A stretch of 20,125 nt of DNA from an uncultured bacterium. Its GTDB lineage: Bacteria > Bacillota > Clostridia > Oscillospirales > Ruminococcaceae. Position numbers and translations under genes: made by a program. Shown here one piece after another: positions 1 to 6,272 of the stretch; within the stretch, counting starts at the first letter, position 1, and every line of letters starts with the position of its first letter. The notes under the pieces were generated by a model. It did not search any database and was not told where the DNA came from. It worked only from the letters and a program-made list of their open reading frames with translations. The DNA lies in contig CAKWRB010000010.1 of the NCBI GenBank assembly GCA_934845495.1, positions 1 to 20,125 of the forward strand. The letters run 5' to 3'.

Positions 1-82
1 ACCGTTTCTACGAAGGTTTTCCGGGGATTGCCAAGGAATCGCCCGCCGCCAGGCGTGCCAAGGTGCTGCCCGCCGCCAGGCG
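1..82. repeat. End of a dispersed repeat with a 27-nt tandem dimer
   Basis: Two copies of a 26-nt unit lie at 30-55 and 57-82, separated by one T. Each begins GCCAAGG, has four variable bases, and ends GCCCGCCGCCAGGCG. They are preceded at 14-29 by AAGGTTTTCCGGGGATT-like sequence. The same order recurs at 5776-5817 and 7553-7623, so this is probably the right-hand end of a larger element that begins before the window. It is intergenic and just upstream of a promoter. It resembles a dispersed extragenic palindromic repeat rather than a gene, and no protein is supported here. Confidence 0.8.
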
Positions 83-90
83 CAGGCGTG

Positions 91-119
91 TTGCATATTG
101 GGCCGGAATTCGCTATCAT
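91..119 (+). promoter_or_regulatory. Sigma-A-type promoter for the M24 peptidase gene
   Basis: A -35 box TTGCAT (91-96) and a -10 box TATCAT (114-119) are separated by 17 nt. This predicts transcription starting near 126 and a leader of about 70 nt before the ATG at 195. The promoter begins 8 nt after the repeat dimer. Confidence 0.6.
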
Positions 120-194
120 ATAGATAACGGGATTTTCTCACCCGGTGGATGGGAAAGTCGGAATCGAATCTATTTATAAAGGAGAGATCCAACC

Positions 195-1274
195 ATGCTC
201 AATCAGGCAAGAATCGATGGACTGCTGGGATATATGGAGGAGATCGGCCTGAGCCAGATGCTGATCCGCAACCCGGTGCTGATCCGGTACTTTGTGGGAA
301 TTCAGGCCCAAGGCTCGGACCGTGCCACCCTTCTGTATGTCTCCAGGAACAATGGCGTCAAGCTGCTCATCAACGAACTGACCAACTATCCCAAGGAACT
401 GGGACTGGATCAGGAATTCCATGGGGACCAGGACAATGTAGCCGAGGTGATTTCCCGGTACACCCTGCATGATGAACCGCTGGGCTTTGATGGGGAATAC
501 CCGGCCCGTTGGCTGCTGCCGCTGCAGGAGTTCCATGCAGCCAGTGCCTATGTGGTGGGCGACCGTGCCCTCAATCTCCAGCGCGCCCACAAGGACCCCG
601 AGGAGATCGAGCTGCTCCGGGAGGCCAGCCGCATGAACGACCGTGTCATGGCACGGGTGCGGGGTGTGTTCCACGATGGCATCTCCGAGCAGGAGGCCGC
701 CGGCATCATCTCGAAGATGTTTGTAGAGGAGGGCGCCGATATGCCCGGCTGGGTGATCGTTGCCTTTGGCGCCAATGCCGCCAATCCGCACCATATCCCC
801 GGCGAGACCCGGCTGCAGACCGGCGACACCATTCTGGTGGATATGGGCTCGCCCCGGAAGGGCTATCATTCGGATATGACCCGTACCTTCTTCTGGAAAA
901 CCGTGAGCGAAAAGCAGCGCCAGGTCTATGAGCTGGTGAAGAATGCCAACCTGCTGGCAGAGCAGGCAGTCCGCCCCGGTGTGAAGTGCTGCGATGTGGA
1001 CAAGGTTGCCCGGGATCACATCACCGAGGGCGGCTACGGCCCCTACTTCACCCACCGTCTGGGCCACTACATCGGCATCGACCTGCATGATCCCGGCGAT
1101 ATCGCCTGGTACAACCCCGATCCGGTGGACCCCACCATGGTCTTTTCCTGCGAGCCGGGTGTCTACCTGCCGGGTGAGTTCGGTGTGCGGGTGGAGGATC
1201 TGGTCCTCGCCACTGAAGACGGCTGTGAGATCCTCAACCAGGACAGCAAGGAACTGGAGATCCTCGGCCTGTAA
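195..1274 (+). CDS. M24 family metallopeptidase (Xaa-Pro aminopeptidase/dipeptidase-like)
   Basis: A 359-residue cytoplasmic enzyme with the two-domain layout of Xaa-Pro aminopeptidases and prolidases: a creatinase-like N-terminal domain (about 1-125) and a pita-bread catalytic domain (about 135-350). All five dinuclear-metal ligands are visible: D216 in VDMGS, D227 in SDMTRTF, H291 in LGHYIG, E320 in CEPGVYLP and E334 in VRVEDLV. Such enzymes remove an N-terminal residue preceding proline, or split Xaa-Pro dipeptides; the exact substrate cannot be read from sequence. The length is normal for PepQ-like members. The ATG at 195 is preceded by AAAGGAG (178-184). The gene is probably monocistronic, between its own promoter and a terminator. 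Confidence 0.93.
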   Translation: MLNQARIDGLLGYMEEIGLSQMLIRNPVLIRYFVGIQAQGSDRATLLYVSRNNGVKLLINELTNYPKELGLDQEFHGDQDNVAEVISRYTLHDEPLGFDGEYPARWLLPLQEFHAASAYVVGDRALNLQRAHKDPEEIELLREASRMNDRVMARVRGVFHDGISEQEAAGIISKMFVEEGADMPGWVIVAFGANAANPHHIPGETRLQTGDTILVDMGSPRKGYHSDMTRTFFWKTVSEKQRQVYELVKNANLLAEQAVRPGVKCCDVDKVARDHITEGGYGPYFTHRLGHYIGIDLHDPGDIAWYNPDPVDPTMVFSCEPGVYLPGEFGVRVEDLVLATEDGCEILNQDSKELEILGL

Positions 1275-1284
1275 ATAAACCATC

Positions 1285-1316
1285 AAAAAAGCCGCCTGCA
1301 GAAGGCGGCTTTTTTT
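1285..1316. terminator. Bidirectional intrinsic terminator
   Basis: A perfect 7-bp stem GCCGCCT (1291-1297) / AGGCGGC (1303-1309) has a 5-nt loop. It is flanked by A6 on the left and T7 on the right, so it can terminate both the peptidase (+) and the convergent lipoprotein gene (-). The right-hand T tract overlaps the lipoprotein stop codon at 1315-1317. Confidence 0.9.
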
Positions 1317-1695
1317 AAGCTTCAGAGGACACCACTTCAAAGTGCGCGCTGCCCCTGGCCTTCGCTCCGGTCACAGTGACAGTATAGGTACCGCTTTCTT
1401 CAATGTCGATTGAAAAATCGCAGGATTCAGTCAATCCATTGACCTGGTAAAGCGGCTCCTCCTCTCCCTTTTGAATCAGGACGGATAGTTCGCCGCTGTC
1501 TATGGCAAGCTCTATGTGAAGCTGATTCCCTGTTTCTGCTGTGAGTTCCTGGGAATCGGTGGTATTGAAGCTTTTATAGTCCAAAAGAAGCTCCCGGTCA
1601 TTTCCGATTCGGCTTCCATTGAATGCAGAAACACCGCAGGCAGTTAGCAAGATGGTGAGCAAAATTGTTCCAGTCAGGCATCTGACGATGTGAAT
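1315..1695 (-). CDS. Small secreted lipoprotein, apparent ATT start
   Basis: About 126 residues. A hydrophobic signal segment ends in the lipobox LLTAC at residues 18-22, so the mature protein would be lipidated on Cys22 and anchored outside the membrane. The remainder is hydrophilic with a beta-rich pattern (alternating hydrophobic segments and GTYTVTVTGAKARG near the C-terminus). Small extracytoplasmic lipoproteins of this kind are common in Clostridia and their role is unknown. The start is unusual: AAGAGGAGGG lies upstream, but there is no ATG, GTG or TTG in frame between it and the signal peptide core. ATT at 1695-1693 is 6 nt after AGGAGG and gives a good signal peptide (IHIVRCL...). 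ATC, CTG or the later TTG are alternatives. It lies 76 nt after the upstream fusion gene with no terminator between them, so they probably share a transcript. Confidence 0.7.
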   Translation of the reverse strand: MHIVRCLTGTILLTILLTACGVSAFNGSRIGNDRELLLDYKSFNTTDSQELTAETGNQLHIELAIDSGELSVLIQKGEEEPLYQVNGLTESCDFSIDIEESGTYTVTVTGAKARGSAHFEVVSSEA

Positions 1696-1771
1696 GGGAT
1701 CCCTCCTCTTGGGTTTTCCGGTGCAGAAGCACTGTTTTCGGTCGCGTTGGGATAGGGATTCTCTGGGAACT

Positions 1772-2878
1772 CTACCGATTCTCTGCCGGGGCTTTTTCCG
1801 GCTGGGGCAGCAGCTCCACCGCCTGCTTGCCGGTGAGGTGTTCCACCGTGAGCACCAGCACGGCCACCGCTGCCAGCTCCTTCTGGATCTCCGTCTCCAT
1901 CTCTGCCGGACGGCCGGGGCTGTATTTCTCCCCCAGTGCCCGGAGCCCGGCAAGGATCTCCGCAGGGTCCTCGGCCACCCGGATGCGTCCGAAGGCGATG
2001 GCACTGCGGTAGTAGGTGGTGAACTGCTCCGGGACGATCTCGTCCTGGTCCACCACACAGAAGCTGGCCTTGTCGCACCGGGCCAGGGCATCTATCTTGT
2101 GGCCGGTCCGAGCGGCATGGAAGTAGAGCTTTCCCTCCTGGTAGGCATAGCTCATGGGCAGGGCATAGGGATAGCCCCCATCACCGCTCAGAGCCAGCAC
2201 ACCACAGGTGCCCCGCTCCAGAATGGCACGGCTTTCGGAGAGGCGCAGCTGCTGGCGGCTCCGGCGCATCTTGCGGAAGGCAAAGGGGGCCTCCGGCAGG
2301 GCTTCGGCGCCGGTAAAGGCCGGGTCGTCCCCTTCCAGGACGGTGTAGCCGTGCTTGATGGCAGGCAGCAGCTTTTCCACAAAGTCGGCGGTGGCAATGC
2401 GCACCAGCCGCCCGTCGGCATTGGGCGGAAAGCGCACAAAGGCCCCCTCCAGCACCTCCCGGTCGATGAAGAGCTCCAGCTTGCCCTCCAGGTCATACAT
2501 CAGCTCCATGGCACCCACTGCACCGGCATGGGTGTGCAGCAGCTCCTCCAGAGCGGCGGCATTCACCATCGAAAGCCGGGTGATGTTCCGGCTTTTGGCC
2601 AGTGCCTTGGCATCCAGCCGCTTTTCCCGGGGCAGCAGCAAAAACAGCGTCCGGGAGCGGTTGCGGTTCTGGAAGATGAGGTTTTTCAGCCCCGGCACCC
2701 CCAGGGCCCGGTCCACCTCCTCCGCTTCGGCGGTGGTTTCGGGTTGGCGGGAAAACTCCACCCACTCATAGGCGATGCCCAGCTGTTCCAGCAGGGTGTA
2801 GCACTCCCGTTCCCGGTCGCTGAAAATGGTGCCCGGACGGCCGCTCTGCCGGGCCGATACAATAAATCCTTCGCTCAT
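1772..2878 (-). CDS. Fusion: ProX/YbaK-type aminoacyl-tRNA deacylase domain plus FMN-binding (Nim-like) domain
   Basis: A 368-residue protein with two domains. Residues 20-172 match the prolyl-tRNA-synthetase-associated (PrdX/ProX/YbaK) editing fold, including KNLIFQN (65-71) and LPREKRLDAKALA (82-94). Family members hydrolyse mischarged tRNA, classically Ala-tRNA(Pro). After a short linker, residues 203-355 match the pyridoxamine-phosphate-oxidase-like, Nim-type split-barrel flavin proteins: RGTCGVLAL (222-230), YPYALPMSYAY (236-246), LYFHAARTGHKID (251-263) and FCVVDQDE (273-280). The second half probably binds FMN; its substrate is unknown. The ATG follows AAGGAGGAG at good spacing and a promoter at 2928-2956. 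Cytoplasmic, with no signal peptide. Both domains are usually free-standing, so the fusion is the notable point. Confidence 0.85.
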   Translation of the reverse strand: MSEGFIVSARQSGRPGTIFSDRERECYTLLEQLGIAYEWVEFSRQPETTAEAEEVDRALGVPGLKNLIFQNRNRSRTLFLLLPREKRLDAKALAKSRNITRLSMVNAAALEELLHTHAGAVGAMELMYDLEGKLELFIDREVLEGAFVRFPPNADGRLVRIATADFVEKLLPAIKHGYTVLEGDDPAFTGAEALPEAPFAFRKMRRSRQQLRLSESRAILERGTCGVLALSGDGGYPYALPMSYAYQEGKLYFHAARTGHKIDALARCDKASFCVVDQDEIVPEQFTTYYRSAIAFGRIRVAEDPAEILAGLRALGEKYSPGRPAEMETEIQKELAAVAVLVLTVEHLTGKQAVELLPQPEKAPAENR

Positions 2879-2927
2879 TCAAGATCTCCTCCTTGCAGGG
2901 CGGTCGGGGAACCGCCGTTCTGTCAAC

Positions 2928-2956
2928 AGGATAGCACGGCGGCGCAGTCCGGTCAA
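2928..2956 (-). promoter_or_regulatory. Promoter for the editing/flavin fusion gene
   Basis: Read on the minus strand, a -35 box TTGACC (2956-2951) and a -10 box TATCCT (2933-2928) are 17 nt apart. The predicted start is near 2921, about 43 nt before the ATG. Confidence 0.65.
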
Positions 2957-2964
2957 GGCAGTCG

Positions 2965-3010
2965 CCAAACAGAACACCAGCCCGGCAGAGCATACTCCGC
3001 CGGGCTGGTG
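2965..3010 (-). terminator. Terminator of the P1B-ATPase gene
   Basis: A perfect 12-bp stem CACCAGCCCGGC (2975-2986) / GCCGGGCTGGTG (2999-3010) has a 12-nt loop and is followed on the minus strand by TTCTGTTT. It begins 16 nt after the ATPase stop codon and directly precedes the next gene's promoter. Confidence 0.85.
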
Positions 3011-3026
3011 GTTAAAAGTTGTTTGA

Positions 3027-4916
3027 TTACAGGTCCTTGACGAACAGGGCACGAATGGCATTGAGAACGGCCAGCACCATGACACCCACATCGGCAAAGA
3101 TGGCCAGCCACATGTTGGCAATCCCCAGGGCGCCCAGCAGCAGGCAGCCCAGCTTGACGCCAATGGCAAACCAGGTGTTCTGGTAGACGATGCGCAGGCA
3201 CTTGCGGGAGATCTTGATTGCCTTGGCGATCTTGCGCGGATCGTCGTCCATGAGGACCACATCGGCGGCCTCGATGGCGGCATCCGAACCCATGGCGCCC
3301 ATGGCGATGCCGATATCCGCCCGGGAGAGCACTGGTGCATCGTTGATGCCGTCGCCCACAAAGGCCAGCTTTTCCCGGCTGTTGGTGTTCTGGGCCAGCA
3401 GCTCCTCCACCTTGGTCACCTTATCCGAGGGCAGCAGTTCGCTGTAATACTCGTCCAGACCCAGTTCGCCAGCCACCTTTTCGGCCACCGAGTGATGGTC
3501 GCCGGTGAGCATGACCATCCGGCGCACACCGGCATTTTTCAGCTGGGCAATGGCCTCGGCTGCACCGGGCTTGATGCGGTCGGCAATGAGGATCTGTCCG
3601 GCATAGACGCCGTCCACGGCGATGTGTACCACCGTTCCGGGCTCGTCGCTTTCCAGGAAGGCAACGCCCAGCTGGTTCATCAGCTTATCGTTGCCGGCAG
3701 CCACCGAGCGGCCGTCCACTTCGGCAACCACACCGGCGCCGCTGCGCTCCTCCACCTGGGCCACACGGGTGCGGTCCAGCTCCTTGCCATAGGCCTTCTG
3801 CAGGCTCTTGCTGATGGGGTGGGACGAGGCGCTCTCGGCCAGGGCAGCCAGTTCCAGCAGCTGCGGCTCCTCAAAGCCGCCAGCCGGAGTGATGCGGGTC
3901 ACTTCAAAGACACCTTCGGTGAGGGTACCGGTCTTATCAAAGACCAGGGTACGGGTCTGGGCCAGGGTTTCCAGGTAGTTGGAGCCCTTGACCAGCACAC
4001 CCTGGTTGCTGGCACCGCCGATGCCGGCAAAGAAGGAGAGCGGAATGCTGATGACCAGCGCACACGGGCAGCTGATGACCAGGAAGGTGAGGGCACGGTA
4101 GAGCCAGTCCGCCCAGTCGGGGGTCAGACCCATGAGGAACTGCCGGGCAAGAGGCGGCAGCAGGGCCAGCGCCACGGCACTGTAACAGACTGCCGGGGTA
4201 TAGACCTTGGCAAACTTGGAGATAAAGGCTTCGGACTTGGATTTCCGGGAGGAGGCATTCTCCACCAGGTCCAGGATTTTGGAAACGGTGGATTCACCGA
4301 ACTCCTTGGTGGTGCGGATCTTCAGCAGGCCGGTGAGGTTGATGCAGCCGCTGATGATCTCGCCGCCCTCGGCCACTTCCCGGGGCAGGCTTTCGCCGGT
4401 GAGGGCCGCGGTGTTCAGGGTGGAGCGTCCCTCCACTACCACACCGTCGATGGGCACCTTTTCACCCGGCTGTACCACGATGACAGTGCCCACTTCCACC
4501 TCATCCGGGTCCACCTGTTCCAGCTGGCCGTTCACTTCGATGTTGGCATAGTCGGGGCGGATGTCCATCAGTTCGCTGATGTTCCGGCGGCTCTTGCCCA
4601 CCGCATAGCTCTGGAACAGTTCGCCGGTCTGGTAGAACAGCATAACGGCAATGGCTTCGGTGTAGTCACCGCTGTCGGTGAGGCCCAGGATAATGGCGCC
4701 CACAGTGGCCACCGCCATCAGGAAGTTTTCATCGAATACCTGGCGGTTCCAGATGCCCAGCGCCGCCTTCTTGAGGATATCGTAGCCCACGATGAGATAG
4801 GGCACCATATAGAGGGCGAACCGGGGCAGCCCGGTGACCGGTACAAAGTGCAGCGCCACCATCAGCACAGCGGCTGTGATGATGCGCCAGAGCATTGTTT
4901 TCTGCTTTTTATTCAT
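3027..4916 (-). CDS. cadA: P1B-type heavy-metal ATPase (Zn/Cd/Pb efflux class), no N-terminal HMA domain
   Basis: A 629-residue integral membrane pump predicted to export Zn2+, Cd2+ or Pb2+ using ATP. Visible motifs: actuator TGES (173-176), the membrane metal site CPC (283-285), the phosphorylation site DKTGTLT (Asp327), the P1B-specific HP pair in SSHPISKSL (366-367), and the hinge VGDGINDAP. Near the C-terminus GVKLG and FADVGVMVL carry the conserved Lys and Asp typical of the Zn/Cd/Pb subclass rather than copper pumps. The usual N-terminal metal-binding domain is missing; a separate HMA protein is encoded just upstream. An open frame extends 16 codons further, but the ATG at 4916 has AAGGGG at correct spacing and starts MNKKQKT before the first membrane segment, so it is preferred. 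It has its own upstream dyad (4963-4982) and a terminator between it and the HMA gene. Zn/Cd/Pb class is well supported; the exact metal is not. Confidence 0.93.
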   Translation of the reverse strand: MNKKQKTMLWRIITAAVLMVALHFVPVTGLPRFALYMVPYLIVGYDILKKAALGIWNRQVFDENFLMAVATVGAIILGLTDSGDYTEAIAVMLFYQTGELFQSYAVGKSRRNISELMDIRPDYANIEVNGQLEQVDPDEVEVGTVIVVQPGEKVPIDGVVVEGRSTLNTAALTGESLPREVAEGGEIISGCINLTGLLKIRTTKEFGESTVSKILDLVENASSRKSKSEAFISKFAKVYTPAVCYSAVALALLPPLARQFLMGLTPDWADWLYRALTFLVISCPCALVISIPLSFFAGIGGASNQGVLVKGSNYLETLAQTRTLVFDKTGTLTEGVFEVTRITPAGGFEEPQLLELAALAESASSHPISKSLQKAYGKELDRTRVAQVEERSGAGVVAEVDGRSVAAGNDKLMNQLGVAFLESDEPGTVVHIAVDGVYAGQILIADRIKPGAAEAIAQLKNAGVRRMVMLTGDHHSVAEKVAGELGLDEYYSELLPSDKVTKVEELLAQNTNSREKLAFVGDGINDAPVLSRADIGIAMGAMGSDAAIEAADVVLMDDDPRKIAKAIKISRKCLRIVYQNTWFAIGVKLGCLLLGALGIANMWLAIFADVGVMVLAVLNAIRALFVKDL

Positions 4917-4962
4917 AGAGGAATCCCCTTCTTTGCTCCGGTCGGAACCGGGAATTTTTATC

Positions 4963-4990
4963 AATTAAATAAATGCTTAATTATTCATAT
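4963..4990 (-). promoter_or_regulatory. Putative ArsR-family operator upstream of the P1B-ATPase
   Basis: An AT-rich inverted repeat AATTAA (4963-4968) / TTAATT (4977-4982) with an 8-nt spacer. On the minus strand it is preceded by ATATGAA (4990-4984) and contains AGCATTTA (4977-4970). The same blocks, ATATGAA then ATTAA then AGCATTTA, occur at the dyad before the HMA gene. It fits the 12-2-12-like AT-rich operators of CadC/SmtB repressors, an assignment based on family knowledge. No convincing -35/-10 pair was resolved here. Confidence 0.55.
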
Positions 4991-5001
4991 ATTACTGCTG
5001 C

Positions 5002-5034
5002 AAAAACACCCGGGCAGGGCCGCAGGTGTTTTTT
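5002..5034 (-). terminator. Probable terminator between the HMA and ATPase genes
   Basis: AACACC (5005-5010) and GGTGTT (5025-5030) form a short GC-rich hairpin flanked by A5 and T6 runs, so it could act in either direction. It suggests that the HMA gene and the ATPase gene are separate transcription units despite being adjacent and co-oriented. Confidence 0.5.
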
Positions 5035-5074
5035 ACACAGCAGTCGGTGCAGGGGCAGAAGCCTGCCAGTGATC

Positions 5075-5293
5075 TTACAGGAAGATCTCGCAGTCGCTCT
5101 CCACCTTCTTGCAGTTCTTGAGAACTTCAGCCATGACGGCCTTGGGATCCTGGCCCTCTTCAAACTCCACAGCCATCTTCAGGGTCATGAAGTTCACATT
5201 GGCCTCCTTGACACCAGGGGTCTTACGGGCGGCATCCTCCATCTTGTTGGCGCAGTTAGCGCAGTCTACATCGATCTTATAGGTCTTTTTCAT
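5075..5293 (-). CDS. Free-standing heavy-metal-associated (HMA) domain protein
   Basis: A 72-residue cytoplasmic protein that is one complete ferredoxin-like HMA domain. The metal-binding loop is VDCANCANK, a CxxC pair near residues 11-14, followed by the typical PGVKEANVNF and LKMAVEFEE strands. Such proteins bind soft metals and deliver them to a P-type ATPase or buffer them. It is immediately upstream of an ATPase that lacks its own HMA domain, so it is probably the pump's detached metal-binding module. The ATG at 5293 is chosen; the preceding codon is GTG (5296) and could also serve, since GGAAAGGAG lies 6 nt before it and 9 nt before the ATG. The acidic C-terminus ends CEIFL with further Cys residues. 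Confidence 0.9.
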   Translation of the reverse strand: MKKTYKIDVDCANCANKMEDAARKTPGVKEANVNFMTLKMAVEFEEGQDPKAVMAEVLKNCKKVESDCEIFL

Positions 5294-5329
5294 CACTGTT
5301 TTCTCCTTTCCCGACAGAAATTCGGTTGT

Positions 5330-5353
5330 AAGATTAAATGCTTGTTTAATCTT
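5330..5353 (-). promoter_or_regulatory. Putative ArsR-family operator, perfect dyad
   Basis: A perfect 9-bp inverted repeat AAGATTAAA (5330-5338) / TTTAATCTT (5345-5353) with a 6-nt spacer. It lies just downstream of the predicted transcription start of the HMA gene, where bound repressor would block transcription. It shares ATATGAA, ATTAA and AGCATTTA blocks with the dyad before the ATPase. The divergent ArsR protein is the obvious candidate regulator; no binding is shown by sequence. Confidence 0.65.
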
Positions 5354-5363
5354 TCATATCTAT

Positions 5364-5392
5364 ACTCTATTCGAAAGTGCGCCATAAGTCAA
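5364..5392 (-). promoter_or_regulatory. Promoter of the HMA gene
   Basis: On the minus strand, -35 TTGACT (5392-5387), a 17-nt spacer, and -10 TAGAGT (5369-5364). An overlapping TATAGA further downstream could be an alternative -10. The predicted start near 5357 places the 5330-5353 dyad across the initial transcribed region. Confidence 0.55.
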
Positions 5393-5458
5393 CAGGTCAA
5401 ACCGCAATCGTTCCGTTTGGATTAAAAACAGTTCCAAATGGATTAACGAAAATGCGTC

Positions 5459-5560
5459 TGTGGCCTTTGGCCACAGCGGCTTGCGATGCAAGCCGGTCGC
5501 CTGCGGGCGGGTTTCCGCTGCGCTGTCGCTCCGCTCAAATGTGGTAGGGAACCAAACGGT
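5459..5560. repeat. Cluster of consecutive small palindromes
   Basis: Two perfect hairpins follow one another: TGTGGCC-TTT-GGCCACA (5459-5475) and CGGCTTGC-GAT-GCAAGCCG (5477-5495). GC-rich sequence with TTTCCGCTGCGC and CTGTCGCTCCGCTC follows, and AACCAAACGGTT lies near 5550. The core GCTGTCGCTC is shared with the hairpin at 5678-5711. No gene is supported in 5400-5830 on either strand. Confidence 0.65.
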
Positions 5561-5587
5561 TCCCCCCACAAACGCCCCCTCCCTGGC

Positions 5588-5640
5588 CGTTTCCACGAAG
5601 CCTCTCTGGGGATTGCCAAGGAGCTGCCCGCCGCCAGGCG
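5588..5640. repeat. Dispersed repeat, single 26-nt unit
   Basis: CCGTTTCCACGAAG and GGGGATT closely match the start of the window (2-29) and lead into a 26-nt unit at 5615-5640 that begins GCCAAGG and ends GCCCGCCGCCAGGCG. Only one unit is present here, against tandem dimers at 30-82 and 7571-7623. Confidence 0.75.
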
Positions 5641-5817
5641 CGCATTTTTCCATAGGGGGAATATCCCCCTGTGTGGCGGAATGGTTCTCCGCTGTCGCTC
5701 TAAACCATTCCTGTTATCCCCCATAGATGATGTCGGCAGATGCCATTCGGCCTGCCGAGTTTTCTGTTTCAGCAAAGGTTTTCCGGGGGTTGCCAAGGAA
5801 TCGCCCGCCGCCAGGCG
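5641..5817. repeat. Composite palindromic repeat element, copy 1
   Basis: Modules in order: GCATTTTTCC; a small palindrome TAGGGGGA-ATA-TCCCCCT region (about 5652-5670); a 9-bp hairpin GGAATGGTT (5678-5686) / AACCATTCC (5703-5711); CCCCCATAG; a GTCGGCAG...CTGCCGAG hairpin with inner GCC-ATTC-GGC; AAAGGTTTTCCGGGG; and one 26-nt unit (5792-5817). The same order occurs at 7421-7623 but with a different central hairpin. Together with 5459-5640 it fills most of the spacer between the HMA gene and the ArsR gene. Confidence 0.7.
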
Positions 5818-5829
5818 CAGGCGTGGGAG

Positions 5830-5859
5830 TTGACAGACGGGGGGCGGAACTTTTACAAT
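5830..5859 (+). promoter_or_regulatory. Promoter of the ArsR-AraC operon
   Basis: A consensus -35 box TTGACA (5830-5835), an 18-nt spacer rich in G, and -10 TACAAT (5854-5859). It begins 13 nt after the 26-nt repeat unit. No dyad like those at 4963 and 5330 overlaps it, so autoregulation is not evident. Confidence 0.75.
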
Positions 5860-5897
5860 GAAAGAAAGACCGATATATAAAGGAGTGTGGATCCTCG

Positions 5898-6272
5898 ATG
5901 CCGGAACAGACCGAACACAGATCTTGCGGCTGCAGAGCAGCAGAACTGCATGAAAAGCTCCCCTCCACCGGGGAGATCCAGTCGGTGGCCGATGCCATGC
6001 GGCAGCTGGGGGACAGCAGCCGGCTGCGGATCTTTTGGGTGCTGTGCCATTGTGAGGAGTGCGTGATGGGGCTTTCTGCCCTGGTGGAGATGAGCAGCCC
6101 AGCGGTGAGCCATCACCTGCGGCTGCTCAAAAGTGCTGGCTTGATTGTCAGCCGGCGGCAGGGCAAGGAGATGTATTACCGGGCTGCGGATACCGAAGCT
6201 GCCCGGGTGCTGCATCACACCATCGAACAGCTGGCTGCCCTCTCCTGCCCCGGAGAGGAGGAACAGCCATGA
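5898..6272 (+). CDS. ArsR/SmtB-family metal-sensing repressor
   Basis: A 124-residue winged-helix repressor. The recognition helix region reads SSPAVSHHLRLLKSAGLIVSRRQGKEMYY (about 68-96), diagnostic of ArsR/SmtB proteins. Candidate metal ligands are an N-terminal CGC (residues 11-13) and a Cys-rich patch LCHCEECV at the position of the CadC/ArsR ELCVCD helix, which suggests a thiol-rich site for Cd, Pb, Zn or similar ions, although the canonical CVC pair is altered. Divergent from the HMA and P1B-ATPase genes, it is the likely regulator of their dyads. AAAGGAG (5879-5885) precedes the ATG by 12 nt. Its stop overlaps the AraC start as ATGA, so the two are translationally coupled. Confidence 0.9.
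   Translation: MPEQTEHRSCGCRAAELHEKLPSTGEIQSVADAMRQLGDSSRLRIFWVLCHCEECVMGLSALVEMSSPAVSHHLRLLKSAGLIVSRRQGKEMYYRAADTEAARVLHHTIEQLAALSCPGEEEQP

Noticed and set aside
30..82. CRISPR-like array suggested by 26-nt tandem repeats
   Set aside because: The units are separated by a single base with no spacers, occur as one or two copies, and are GC-rich modules of a larger dispersed element.
3492..5072. Long plus-strand open frame opposite the P1B-ATPase
   Set aside because: It is a His/Gly/Gln-rich shadow of a gene with complete P1B motifs, with no promoter or ribosome site of its own.
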